Position numbers and translations under genes: made by a program | NCBI RefSeq assembly: GCF_014650775.1 | Contig: NZ_BMVP01000004.1 | Location: forward strand, 372,001-436,000 | From: Streptomyces cirratus | Lineage (GTDB): Bacteria > Actinomycetota > Actinomycetes > Streptomycetales > Streptomycetaceae | DNA length: 64,000 nucleotides | Reading direction: 5' to 3' | Notes under the pieces: model-generated | Database searches by the model: none | What the model was told of the DNA's origin: nothing | Seen by the model: only the letters and a program-made list of their open reading frames with translations | Part shown: positions 42,773 through 51,192 of the stretch, in pieces | How positions within the stretch are numbered: the first letter of the stretch is position 1 | How the letters are laid out: each line of letters opens with the position of its first letter

Positions 42773-43726
42773 TCAGACCCGGAGGGCGGGCGCGGTGCGC
42801 CCGGCAGGGGTTTCGGACGGCTCCGGATCGGCCAGCATGGACTCCCGCAGGTGGGTGAGGAGCCGGGTCAGCAGCCGCGAGACCTGCATCTGGGAGATGC
42901 CCAGAGCCGCACCGATCTGGGCCTGGGTGAGCTCCTCGCCGAAGCGGAGCTGGAGCATCCGGCGCTCGCGGTCGGTGAGCTTTTCGAGCAGCGGGGCGAG
43001 GGTCTGGATGTCCTCGACCAGCTCCATGGCCGGCTCCTCCTCGCCCATGACGTCGGCGAGGCTCTGGCCTTCGGTCTGGTCGCCGTGCTCCGACTGCGGG
43101 GCGTCCAGGGAGCCGCTGGTGTGGCCGTTGGCGGCGACGAGCCCCTCCACGACGTCTTCCTCGGTCAGGCGCAGGTGCGCGGCGAGGTCGGCGACGGTGG
43201 GCGAGCGGTCGAGCCGTACGGTCAGCTCTTCCTTGGCCTTGGCGATGTCGATGCGCAGCTCCTGGAGCCGGCGCGGGACGTGGACGGCCCAGGTGGTGTC
43301 ACGGAAGTGCCGCTTGATCTCACCGGTGATGTACGGCATGGCGAGCGTGGAGAACTCGTTCTCCAGACTCGGGTCGAAGCGGTCGATGGCCTTGATCAGG
43401 CCGATCGTCCCGACCTGGACGATGTCTTCCATGTCACCGCCCTCGCCGCGGCCGCGGAAGCGGCGGACGGCGTACTGGACGAGTGAGGCGTTCATCTCGA
43501 TGAGCGTGTTGCGGACGTACTGGTACTCCGGGGTGCCCTCGGACAGCTCCCGAAGGCGCTTGAAGAAGACCTTCGAGAGTTCCCGCGCGTCCGAGGGGGC
43601 CACCTCCCGCGGGTCCTCGATCAGCGGGAGACCCGCGGTGTGGGGACGGGGGCGGGGGGCGGGGACTCCCGTGTCGGCCGGACGAGCGGTGTCGGCGGTG
43701 CGGGAGGAGGGGACGGGGACCGGCAT
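42773..43726 (-). CDS. SigB/SigF/SigG-family RNA polymerase sigma factor
   Basis: The 317-residue sigma factor is of the stress/development type. Region 2 (residues about 75-155, VQYAVRRFRGRGEGGDMEDI and GLIKAIDRFDPSLENEFSTL), a region 3 (PTVADLAAHLRLTEEDVVEG) and a region 4 HTH (EELTQAQIGAALGISQMQVSRL) are intact. The disordered first 35 residues are rich in Pro. Streptomyces has several paralogues of this group, controlled by anti-sigma factors; none is adjacent here. Divergent from a winged-helix gene at 43873, with TTGACG at 43805-43810 (minus strand) as a possible -35. Confidence 0.92.
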   Translation of the reverse strand: MPVPVPSSRTADTARPADTGVPAPRPRPHTAGLPLIEDPREVAPSDARELSKVFFKRLRELSEGTPEYQYVRNTLIEMNASLVQYAVRRFRGRGEGGDMEDIVQVGTIGLIKAIDRFDPSLENEFSTLAMPYITGEIKRHFRDTTWAVHVPRRLQELRIDIAKAKEELTVRLDRSPTVADLAAHLRLTEEDVVEGLVAANGHTSGSLDAPQSEHGDQTEGQSLADVMGEEEPAMELVEDIQTLAPLLEKLTDRERRMLQLRFGEELTQAQIGAALGISQMQVSRLLTRLLTHLRESMLADPEPSETPAGRTAPALRV

Positions 43727-43872
43727 GGGGGTTCGCTCCTTGGGCTGGTCGGCTTGCGGCGCGGGACCTTGACTGCGGTAGATGTTGTACTGCTTCCGCT
43801 CTTACGTCAAGAATTACCGGAAACGCTTTTCGCGTATTGCGCCACCGGAATCAGATGTCGCATGATGACCCT

Positions 43873-44226
43873 ATGGGCAGTCCGTCTCAGCGACATAATT
43901 GGACATTTTTGACGAACCATGCTCGCGTCCTCGTGACCATCGCGCGCGATCCCGGCGTACGTCTGAGGGATGTGGCGACCACGTGCGCCCTCACGGAGCG
44001 CACCGTGCAGGCGATCGTCACCGACCTCGAGACGGACGGCTACCTGCGGCGGGTGCGGGACGGACGCCGCAACCGGTACGAGATCTCCGACAACGCGCTG
44101 TTCCGCCACCCCGCCGAGGCGGGCGTCCAAGTCGCCGGGCTGCTCGCTCTCCTCGCCGGTGCCCCGCGCTCGCGCCAGGCGGAAGCCGGCTCGGCGTCCG
44201 AAGCCGGCGTCGGCATCGGCGGCTAG
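43873..44226 (+). CDS. Winged helix-turn-helix regulator
   Basis: The 117-residue protein MGSPSQRHNWTFLTNHARVL has a single winged HTH (residues about 12-80, RLRDVATTCALTERTVQAIV) of the MarR/ArsR-like transcriptional-repressor type common in Streptomyces, with a short C-terminal helix. It is divergent from the sigma-factor gene with about 145 bases between; control of that gene is possible but not shown. Start ATG 43873 (a longer MRHRN start is possible). Confidence 0.85.
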   Translation: MGSPSQRHNWTFLTNHARVLVTIARDPGVRLRDVATTCALTERTVQAIVTDLETDGYLRRVRDGRRNRYEISDNALFRHPAEAGVQVAGLLALLAGAPRSRQAEAGSASEAGVGIGG

Positions 44227-44244
44227 ACCCGCCCCGTCCGCCGC

Positions 44245-45078
44245 TCACATCACCCGGAACGCGTCCGCCGTGCGGTCCCGGTGGAAGGTCAGCCGGTCCC
44301 AGGCCGGGAACGCCAGGTCGGTGAAGGCCAGGAGGCGTCCGGAGGCGTCGTGGAGCGCGCGGCGCACCGTCAGGCCGCAGGCGGGTGCCATGGCCACCGG
44401 CGGATGGGTGGTGCGGGTCATGGTGAGGGTCTCCACCGTCCGGCCCTGGGTCGCGGCGCGCTCCAGCCAGCGCTCCAGAGGCGCGAGGTCCAGGTCCCGC
44501 ACGGCCACCCGCTCGCGCAGGTCCGCCAGCTCGGGAGTCCGCTCCACGACGCGCGGGCAGAGGTACGTCACCGCCTGCCGGCGCGTTTCCCCCGCCGGGC
44601 CCAGTTCGCGGTGGTGGTGGACGAGCGTGCGCTCCCCGCCGCGCATCCCGAGCAGCGCGGCGAAGGACGGCGACACGGTGACGAGCGTGAGCCGGCCCAG
44701 GGTGACGGCGGCCGCCGGTGCGGGTGCCTGAGGGCCGGGATGGGCGTCCGCCGGTGCGGGTGCCTGAGGGGCGGGGCCGGTGGCGGCCGGTGCCGGGATC
44801 CGGGAGGCCGGGTCGGTGGCGGCCGGTGCCGGGATCCGGGAGGCCGGGTCGGTGGCGGCCGGTGCGGGGCGGGTGCCGCGCCGCCCGGTGACGACCAGAC
44901 CGTCCTCGCGCAGCTGCTGGAGGGCGGCCCGGACGGTCTGCCGGTTCACCCCGTAGCGGGCGGCGAGGCTGCGCTCCGAGGGCAGTTTCCCGCCCGGGCC
45001 GTGCGCCCCTCGGGCGAGTTCTTGCCGCAGCGCGGCGGCGATCCGCTGGTACTTGGGCATGGCGGCCGGGCCGGGCAT
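44245..45078 (-). CDS. GntR-family regulator with UTRA domain and repeat-expanded linker
   Basis: This 277-residue regulator has a GntR winged HTH (residues about 7-70, KYQRIAAALRQELARG and NRQTVRAALQQLREDGLVV) and a UTRA ligand domain (about 135-277). The linker is expanded by repeats TDPASRIPAPAA. Streptomyces UTRA regulators sense phosphorylated or other sugar effectors. GAGGAG lies about 6-11 bases upstream of ATG 45078, giving MPGPAAMPKYQR. The repeated linker is not expected to alter the fold but may vary in length between strains. Confidence 0.9.
   Translation of the reverse strand: MPGPAAMPKYQRIAAALRQELARGAHGPGGKLPSERSLAARYGVNRQTVRAALQQLREDGLVVTGRRGTRPAPAATDPASRIPAPAATDPASRIPAPAATGPAPQAPAPADAHPGPQAPAPAAAVTLGRLTLVTVSPSFAALLGMRGGERTLVHHHRELGPAGETRRQAVTYLCPRVVERTPELADLRERVAVRDLDLAPLERWLERAATQGRTVETLTMTRTTHPPVAMAPACGLTVRRALHDASGRLLAFTDLAFPAWDRLTFHRDRTADAFRVM
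44779..44865. repeat. 36-base tandem repeat in the GntR linker
   Basis: A 36-base unit, 44779-44814, is repeated exactly at 44815-44850 with a partial third copy, encoding TDPASRIPAPAA twice. Two further 24-base near-copies encode PAPQAPAP-like repeats just before it. Confidence 0.9.
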
Positions 45079-45198
45079 GACGTCTCCTCTGACGGGGGCC
45101 AAGGGCTGCGGTCTGCCCCACCAACGTAGCAGTGGTCTATACCTTTGGCGCGGGTCCGTCGGGCAACCGGAACCACCTTGGCCGAAATCCCTACCCCC

Positions 45199-45487
45199 TC
45201 ATGCTCCGGTGCGCCTGCTTGGTAGGCCCCCGGCGGCGATCAGCGGCGGCTCGCCGACCACCGAGGCGAAGCGGCGGGCGAACGCCGCGCGGGACAACCC
45301 GGCGCGGGTGCCCAGCGACTCCACGGTCCAGGGATGGCCGGGATCGTCGTGGATCGCCTTCAGGGCCGGGGCGACCGCCGGGTCGGTCAGCGCGGCCGCC
45401 CAATCCCGATGTCGCCGGGCCCGAGCGCGAGCGGTTGGCCGTGCGGTGGCAGCAGGTGGCAGTGCCCTTCCACGACCACGTGGAACC
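45199..45487 (-). pseudogene. Decayed AraC-family regulator
   Basis: Two pieces of one cupin-type AraC regulator remain on the minus strand. Near 45390-45487 the frame WFHVVVEGHCHLLPPHGQ and LALGPGDI is the cupin core, then a stop. Near 45238-45400, in another frame, are LTDPAVAPALKAIHDDPGHP and VESLGTRAGLSRAAFARRFA, the first HTH helices. The second HTH and C-terminus are missing, and the N-terminus of the cupin domain is lost at the junction with the SDR fragment. Confidence 0.82.
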
Positions 45488-45919
45488 ATCGGTGGAACCT
45501 CCGGCATCGGCTTCGCGGTAGCCCGACAGGCCGCTGCGGCCGGGGCGGACGTCGCTGCACCGCGACTGCGCGACGGCGGCTCGATCACTTTCAGCTCCGG
45601 TGTCCTCGCGATCCGCCCCTTGTCCGGAACCGCGCTCACGGCAGGTATCACCGGCGGCATCGAATCCCTGTCCCGGGCACTCGCCGTCGAACTCGCCCCC
45701 CTGCGCGTCAACGTGATCCGGCCCGGTGTGATCCGCACCGAGCTGTGGGACGGCAGTGTCCCGGACCCGGAGGCTTTCCTCCGGGGCGCCGGGTCCGAGC
45801 TGCTCACGCGGCGTGTCGGCACAGCCGAGGAAGCCGCGGCGGCCCACCTCTTCGTCCTGGCCAACGCCTACGTCACCGGCACCACGCTCGCGATAGACGG
45901 CGGCGCGGCACTGGTGTGA
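45488..45919 (+). pseudogene. Decayed short-chain dehydrogenase with internal deletion
   Basis: The plus-strand frame IGGTSGIGFAVARQAAAAGA is the nucleotide-binding motif of an SDR without its first strand. It then jumps to RLRDGGSITFSSGVLAIRPL and VNVIRPGVIRTELWDGS, ending TGTTLAIDGGAALV at the natural C-terminus. Roughly the middle third, including most of the catalytic region, is missing with the reading frame kept. There is no start codon before the glycine motif. With the AraC remnant on the other strand it marks a collapsed divergent regulator-enzyme pair. Confidence 0.85.
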
Positions 45920-46045
45920 CACACGCGCCACAGACGTCGCGGGCCCGGGAGGACCGACCGGTCACGGACGTACCCGCGCGGTCCGACAACGCGGCGAGGT
46001 GCCGTGCCGGGCGTCGCGACCCGGTGGACCTTTCCGGTCACAGCA

Positions 46046-47590
46046 CTAGCCGCGCAACGGGTTCGGCAGGGGCGCGTAGCGCGCCTCCGCTCCGTCCGCC
46101 CGGGTCCACCGCAGCAGCAGGTTCGTCTTCGCGGGCAGCGCGGGGGCGGCCAGCAGGGCGGCGATCTCGGGCAGGCCGTGGGCGGCGTCGAAGCGCAGCA
46201 GTTCCTCGCGGACCGCGGGCCACAGCTGCCCGGCGGCCTGCGGGTGCCGCTCCGCCAGCGCCTCCGCGATCTCCGCCAGGTGGTTGACGACCAGGCAGTA
46301 CACGAGCCGCTGCCAGGCGGCCTCCCGCGGAAGGTCCCCCGGCAGCTTGACGCCCTCCGCGTCGCGGAAGAGCGCCTGCACCGGCATGCCCCGGCCGTCG
46401 ACCGCGACCAGGCAGTTCTGCAGGTGGGCCTCCAGTACGATCCCGCGCCGCGCGAACAGCCCCAGCACCGGAGGCACGACCTGGCGCAGGTACCCCCGCC
46501 ACCACCCGACCGGGTCGGGGGCGGCCGCGAGCGGGCTGCCCTCGAAGCCTTCGGCGAGCGCGGCCGCCAGCAGCGGTCCGGCCCCGGGCGCGACCCGCCC
46601 GTGCAGGCCGTCACGGACCAGGACGGCGAGTTCCTCGAAGGCGAAGCCGGCCGTCCGGTAACCCCGGTCGGCGAGCCAGACCGCGTCCGAACCCGCCCGG
46701 CGCAGCTCGGCGAAGCCCGCCCGGACCGCGGCGTCCGTGCGCCGCAGCCGCAGCAGGTCGTGCCGCCACAGCCGGCGCACGTCGTTGGTGATCCGGACGT
46801 CGAGGCTGAACTTGACGAACACGTCCCGGTCCGGGTCCGGCACGTAAAGGGTGCGGACGGAGGCGGTGGGCCAGACGCTGCGCCTGCCCGGGCCGAGCCG
46901 CAGCATCCTCCCGTCGGCGAAGGCCTCGCGCAGCGCCGGACGGTCGGCAACCAGGGCCAGCTGCCACGGATGCGCGGGCAGCAGCCGGTACCCGGCGGGC
47001 GCCCGGGGGCCGTCGAGGATCCCCGCGAGCGCCTCGATCGCGTCGGCGGCGGCCGCGCCGCCCTCCTCGAGGGTCTGGTCCTCCCGCACCCCGAGGAAGA
47101 GGAGCGGGAAGCGGGCATGGGCCTCGGGGGCGTACGGCAGCCAGCTCGCGGCGGGGGCGCCGCCCCGCGCCTTGGGGGCCGGGTGGTGCGGATGCCCCAT
47201 GACGAGGGCCTGCTCCGAGCGGACGTAGGGGTCCTCCGGGGCCTCGGCCGCCGCGCGGGCCGCCAGCAGCGCCGCGATGGTGTCCCGGCTGTCGTTGATC
47301 TCGGCCGGCAGTTCGTCATTGGGGACACCCGTGTAGTGGCGCAGCTCGTCGGAGCTCAGCTTCACCAGCTCCGCGTGACCGAGCCGGCGCCAGCCGTGGG
47401 CCGTGCCAAGTTCGGCGACCTGGGAGCGGCGGGCACCGCGGACCCGCAGCAGCCTGCCGCTGCCGCGCAGCCGGTGGACTCCCTCCTCCCCGGTGGGATC
47501 GGCCGTCTCCCGCAGCAGGCAGTTCAGCAGCGGTGTGGCGGCGTACGCGTCGGCGGCGGCGTTGAAGTCCACTGGTTCCATTCGATCCAT
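46046..47590 (-). CDS. NIS siderophore synthetase (IucA/IucC family)
   Basis: The 514-residue enzyme joins a carboxylic acid such as citrate or succinyl-cadaverine to an amine or alcohol using ATP. IucA/IucC motifs are VMGHPHHPAPKARGG near 130, LLPAHPWQLALV near 205, KFSLDVRITNDVRRL near 260 and VLEAHLQNCLVAVDG near 385, with the metal- and phosphate-binding residues intact. ATG 47590 was preferred; another ATG is 9 bases downstream. No ribosome site is clear, so the start may be leaderless. It is divergent from a second synthetase of the same length. The intergenic palindrome CGGTGATCATCACCG abuts the start. Confidence 0.88.
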   Translation of the reverse strand: MDRMEPVDFNAAADAYAATPLLNCLLRETADPTGEEGVHRLRGSGRLLRVRGARRSQVAELGTAHGWRRLGHAELVKLSSDELRHYTGVPNDELPAEINDSRDTIAALLAARAAAEAPEDPYVRSEQALVMGHPHHPAPKARGGAPAASWLPYAPEAHARFPLLFLGVREDQTLEEGGAAAADAIEALAGILDGPRAPAGYRLLPAHPWQLALVADRPALREAFADGRMLRLGPGRRSVWPTASVRTLYVPDPDRDVFVKFSLDVRITNDVRRLWRHDLLRLRRTDAAVRAGFAELRRAGSDAVWLADRGYRTAGFAFEELAVLVRDGLHGRVAPGAGPLLAAALAEGFEGSPLAAAPDPVGWWRGYLRQVVPPVLGLFARRGIVLEAHLQNCLVAVDGRGMPVQALFRDAEGVKLPGDLPREAAWQRLVYCLVVNHLAEIAEALAERHPQAAGQLWPAVREELLRFDAAHGLPEIAALLAAPALPAKTNLLLRWTRADGAEARYAPLPNPLRG

Positions 47591-47591
47591 T

Positions 47592-47606
47592 CGGTGATCA
47601 TCACCG
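47592..47606. promoter_or_regulatory. CGGTGAT-C-ATCACCG palindrome between divergent siderophore genes
   Basis: Perfect 7-base arms around one base in a 54-base intergenic region, adjacent to the minus-strand start codon. A repressor or activator of both genes could bind here. It does not match the DmdR iron box. Confidence 0.45.
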
Positions 47607-47644
47607 ATCATCGGGTAAGGCAATTATGAGAGAGGAACGGAACC

Positions 47645-49189
47645 CTGGACCGCAGCACGCACGCCCCCCGCCCTCCGGCCGAGGAAACGGTCGCCGCCGA
47701 GCTGGCCGGGGTCCGCCCCGCGCTCGCCGCCTCCTACGAAGCGGCCCTGGGCGGTGCGCGGGCTGCGGTACTGACCCGGCTGTGGCGGGCGCTGGCCTTC
47801 GAACCCCTGCCCTGGGTGGAGCGCCGGGAGAGCGGGCCGGATTCCCTGGTGGTGTTCACGACCGGGGGCCGGCGGCTGGAAGGTCCGCTGCCCGACCCGT
47901 ACGCCACCGGTGACCGGGTGACGGAGCTGCGCCTGGACGGGCGCGCCCACCGTCAGGCCGCGCGGCTCATGGCGGCGCTGGACGTGCCGCACGGCGCCGC
48001 GTTCGCCGCCGAGCTCGACGACAGCACGGCCTCGCTCGCGCTGTCCCGGGCGGGGCAGCCGCGCGAGGACCTCGACGACGCCCCGAAGGCCGGCTGGCAG
48101 TGGGAGCAGCGTGTGGTGGACGGGCACCCGTACCACCCCAACTGCCGCTCCCGCCCCGGGTTCTCGGTCGCCGAGCAGCTAGCGTACGCCCCGGAGCACC
48201 GCCCGCTGGTCGAACTCGGGACGGTCGCCGTCCCGGCCGGGGAGTGCCTGCTGACGGGGGCCTGGCCGGACCGGCTCAGGGACGGGGACCGCCTCCTGAT
48301 CCCGGTGCACCCCTGGCAGGCGGAGCACGTCCTGAAAGCCGGGGCCGGCAGGGGCCCCTCCGGCCCCGGCTTCACGGCGCATCCCCTGATGGCGCTGCGG
48401 ACCCTCGCCCCGGCGGAAGGCGGGCCGCATGTGAAGACGGCCCTCAGCACCCGGCTGACGTCCTCCGTGCGGGACATCTCCGGCCGGTCGGTCGAAACCG
48501 CGGCGGTCCTCTCAGACTTCGCGCAGGTGCTGTGCGAGCGGCTCGACGGACGGCTGCACGTGACCCGCACGCTGGGCGCGGTCACCGCTCACAGCCCCGA
48601 CCTGGCGGCGGTGCTCCGCGAGCCGCCGGATACGTGCGCGGGCCCGGGCGAGCGGGTGCTGCCGGTCGCGGCGCTGGCGGGCACCGCGGCGGTGCGGTCG
48701 GCGGCCTGGCGCGGGGAGTTCGCCCGGCTCGTCCTGTCGGTGTGCCTGGAGGTACTGGACCTCGGGGTCGCGCTGGAGGCGCACGGGCAGAACCTGCTGG
48801 TCGTCCTCTCCCCCGACGGCAACCCGGTGCGGCTCGTCTACCGCGACCTCGGCGACATCCGGATCAGCCCGGCCCGGCTGGCCGCGCACGGCCTGCCCGT
48901 GCCCGCCGTGTCGGGCCGGCAGATCACGGACGACGTGACGGCGCTGCGGCGCAAGGTGTTCGGCTCGGCGGTGGCCGGGGCGCTCGCGGCCACGCTGGGC
49001 TCCGCGCGGGCGCTCGGCGAAGCGCTGGCGCAGCCGGTGTCGCCGGTCCCCACCGCCGACAGCGAGGCCCTGGCGCGGGAGCCGATCCCGGTGAAGGCCC
49101 TGACCCTGATGCGGCTGAGCCCCGGCGTGCCCGGTGACCAGTGGGCGGAGCTGCCCCACCCGGCCGCCGGTCCACGGGACAGGGGTTAG
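47645..49189 (+). CDS. NIS siderophore synthetase (IucA/IucC family) with non-canonical start
   Basis: This 514-residue frame holds DGHPYHPNCRSRPG near 160, LIPVHPWQAEHVL near 220, HVKTALSTRLTSSVRDIS and ALEAHGQNLLVVLSPDG near 380, the IucA/IucC motif set. Protein-like sequence (AEETVAAELAGVRPALAAS and AAVLTRLWRALAFEPLPW) continues upstream of the first GTG at 47816, to a CTG at 47645 with AGAGAGG about 10 bases before it. There is no ATG, GTG or TTG between an in-frame stop at 47627 and 47816. Either CTG is the start or one base has been lost near the out-of-frame ATG at 47626. Siderophore assembly with the divergent partner is likely. Confidence 0.8.
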   Translation: MDRSTHAPRPPAEETVAAELAGVRPALAASYEAALGGARAAVLTRLWRALAFEPLPWVERRESGPDSLVVFTTGGRRLEGPLPDPYATGDRVTELRLDGRAHRQAARLMAALDVPHGAAFAAELDDSTASLALSRAGQPREDLDDAPKAGWQWEQRVVDGHPYHPNCRSRPGFSVAEQLAYAPEHRPLVELGTVAVPAGECLLTGAWPDRLRDGDRLLIPVHPWQAEHVLKAGAGRGPSGPGFTAHPLMALRTLAPAEGGPHVKTALSTRLTSSVRDISGRSVETAAVLSDFAQVLCERLDGRLHVTRTLGAVTAHSPDLAAVLREPPDTCAGPGERVLPVAALAGTAAVRSAAWRGEFARLVLSVCLEVLDLGVALEAHGQNLLVVLSPDGNPVRLVYRDLGDIRISPARLAAHGLPVPAVSGRQITDDVTALRRKVFGSAVAGALAATLGSARALGEALAQPVSPVPTADSEALAREPIPVKALTLMRLSPGVPGDQWAELPHPAAGPRDRG

Positions 49190-49648
49190 GGCCCGGTGTC
49201 GACCGCGCCGTGCCGGCTGCCCCAGCCGGACAGCTGCGGCCCGGGCCGTGGGAGCCGGGGCCGGTGTGGGCGGTCCGCGCCCGGCCGGTAGGCACTGGTC
49301 CCGTTCATGGCCGGGGACGAGCGGGCACGGCGGGTAGGCGCCGGCCGCGTACAAGGCCGGGGACGAGCGGGGGCGGCGGGAACACGCGCGCGGGCGCCCC
49401 TTCGGGCTCGATCGGCCCGCCACGAGGTGCGGCAGCGGTGCCCCGTACACGCTGGCCGGAGCCCGCCCCGAGGAGGTGGCGCGGCTGTGCGGGAGCCCTG
49501 GGGTTCCTGCCGGCGCGCAGGCCCGGCGCGTGGGGCGGACTCCGCCCGAGGCCGGTGAGTAACAGCGGTTTGGGCCGTTCGGGGGGCAACCCGCCCTTTG
49601 CTGGCCCGCCTTCGTCCCGAACGCCCCGGCCGATGGCAGGAAGGAGGG
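49190..49648. other. Gap with a 17-base direct repeat, no supported gene
   Basis: About 460 bases between a siderophore synthetase and an oxidase gene. GGCCGGGGACGAGCGGG occurs at 49309-49325 and 49355-49371 (46 bases apart). Open frames here are short and antisense-like; nothing else is seen. Confidence 0.5.
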
Positions 49649-51181
49649 ATGAGCCTCCACCGCCGTCTGGTCCTGATAAGCACGGCCGCCGCCGTACTCT
49701 CCACCGTGGGGGCGGGTGCCCGGGCTTCCACCCGCGGGCCTTCGGGCGGCCCCGACTTCGGGGCGCTGGCCCGGGCGATGGACGGCCCGGTGATCGTCCC
49801 CGGCGACCGGATGTATCCGCAGGCGCGGCAGCTGTTCCAGCCCCGCTACGACGCCGTCGCCCCCGGCGCCGTCGCCTACCCGGCCCACGCCGGTGACGTG
49901 GCCGTCTGCCTGGAATTCGCCCGGCGCTGCGCCGTACCCGTGGTGCCTCGCGGCGGCGGGCACGGCTACGCGGGCTGGTCCACCACCGCCGGCGGGCTCG
50001 TGGTCGACGTGGGGGCCATGGCCGCACTGGCCGTCGAGGGGGACGGCGTACGGATCGGCGCCGGGGCCCGGCTCGGTGACCTCAACGGAGCCCTCGCCGC
50101 CCGCGGCCTCGGCATCCCGACCGGCCTGTGCCCTTCCGTCGGGATCGCCGGGCTGGCGCTCGGCGGGGGCATGGGCCTCGCCTCGCGGGCCCACGGGACC
50201 ACCTCCGACGCCCTGACCGGCGTACGGGTGGTCACCCCGGACGGGGTGGTCCGCGACGCCGACGCCGACCGGGATCCCGACCTGTTCTGGGCGTTGCGCG
50301 GCTGCGGGGGCGGGAACTTCGGCGTCGTGACCGAGTTCCGCTTCCGCACCCACCCCGTCGGTGACGTCGCCTCCGCGGAGCTGCGCTGGCCCGGCGCGGA
50401 CTCCGCAGCGGTGCTCGACGGCTGGCAGCGCTGGCTGGGAGGCCTCCCGGACCCGTTCTGGAGCCACCTGGAGTTCATCATCGAAGCGGGCGGCGACGAC
50501 GCCCCGGCCGTCAGGGTGCTGTGCTTCGACGGACGCCACGAGCTGGAGCGGGAGCTGACCCGGCTCTCCGACCTGGTCGGCCGCGAACCGCAGGACGGCT
50601 CGGTCACCGTGCGCGGGTACGGCGAGACCGTACGGGCCATGTCGGGGTGCGCCGACGTCAACGAGGCGCAGTGCCACCTGCCGGGAACGCTGCCCGGCCG
50701 GGACCCGCGGGGGCGGGTCGGCCGGCACTCCTACGCCGCCCGCTCCGACTTCTGGACGGAGCCCGGGCTCCCGGAGGCGGCGGTCCGGGCGGTTCTGGCC
50801 GCCGTACGCCGTTACCGGGGAGCGGTGCCCGCCGGCGGCCGCGGGGTGGTGCAGTTCCTCGGTGAGTGCGGCGGCGCGATGAACCGGCCGGCGCCCACGG
50901 ACACCGCCTTCGCCCACCGCGGCCACGCCTTCCTCGCCCAGTACCTCGCCTACTGGCCGGACTCCGCGCCGGCCGCCGAGGTGGCCCGGCACCAGGAGTG
51001 GCTGGACGGGCTCTGGCGGGACCTGCGGCCCTGGGCGAGCGGCAGCGCGTACCAGAACTACGTCGACCCGAAGCTCACCGGCTGGCGCGAGGCGTACTAC
51101 GGCCCGAACCTCGCCCGGCTGGAAGAAGTCCGGCGTACCTACGACCCCGCCAGGCTGTTCCGCTTTCCCCAAGCGATCTAG
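49649..51181 (+). CDS. Bicovalent FAD-dependent oxidase (berberine-bridge-enzyme type), exported
   Basis: The 510-residue flavoprotein has an N-terminal signal (SLHRRLVLISTAAAVLSTVG) and the two flavin-attaching residues of the BBE family: His near 105 in RGGGHGYAGWS and Cys near 160 in GLCPSVGIAGL. A C-terminal BBE motif ending GSAYQNYVDPKL and YYGPNLARLEEVRRTYDP is present. Such enzymes oxidise sugars, alkaloids or polyketides with oxygen. ATG 49649 is very close to AAGGAGG; the site AGGA 7 bases back may serve instead. It is followed after 11 bases by a protease gene and may be co-transcribed. Confidence 0.9.
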   Translation: MSLHRRLVLISTAAAVLSTVGAGARASTRGPSGGPDFGALARAMDGPVIVPGDRMYPQARQLFQPRYDAVAPGAVAYPAHAGDVAVCLEFARRCAVPVVPRGGGHGYAGWSTTAGGLVVDVGAMAALAVEGDGVRIGAGARLGDLNGALAARGLGIPTGLCPSVGIAGLALGGGMGLASRAHGTTSDALTGVRVVTPDGVVRDADADRDPDLFWALRGCGGGNFGVVTEFRFRTHPVGDVASAELRWPGADSAAVLDGWQRWLGGLPDPFWSHLEFIIEAGGDDAPAVRVLCFDGRHELERELTRLSDLVGREPQDGSVTVRGYGETVRAMSGCADVNEAQCHLPGTLPGRDPRGRVGRHSYAARSDFWTEPGLPEAAVRAVLAAVRRYRGAVPAGGRGVVQFLGECGGAMNRPAPTDTAFAHRGHAFLAQYLAYWPDSAPAAEVARHQEWLDGLWRDLRPWASGSAYQNYVDPKLTGWREAYYGPNLARLEEVRRTYDPARLFRFPQAI

Positions 51182-51192
51182 GGAGCCCTTGC

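Noticed and set aside
47626-47913. A 95-residue frame beginning at ATG 47626
   Set aside because: It is Arg/Pro-rich and lies out of frame with the siderophore synthetase sequence that covers the same bases; kept only as a possible frameshift start.
49190-49648. Coding frames in the gap before the flavoprotein oxidase
   Set aside because: They are short, Arg/Ala/Pro-rich and have no ribosome site or recognisable domain.
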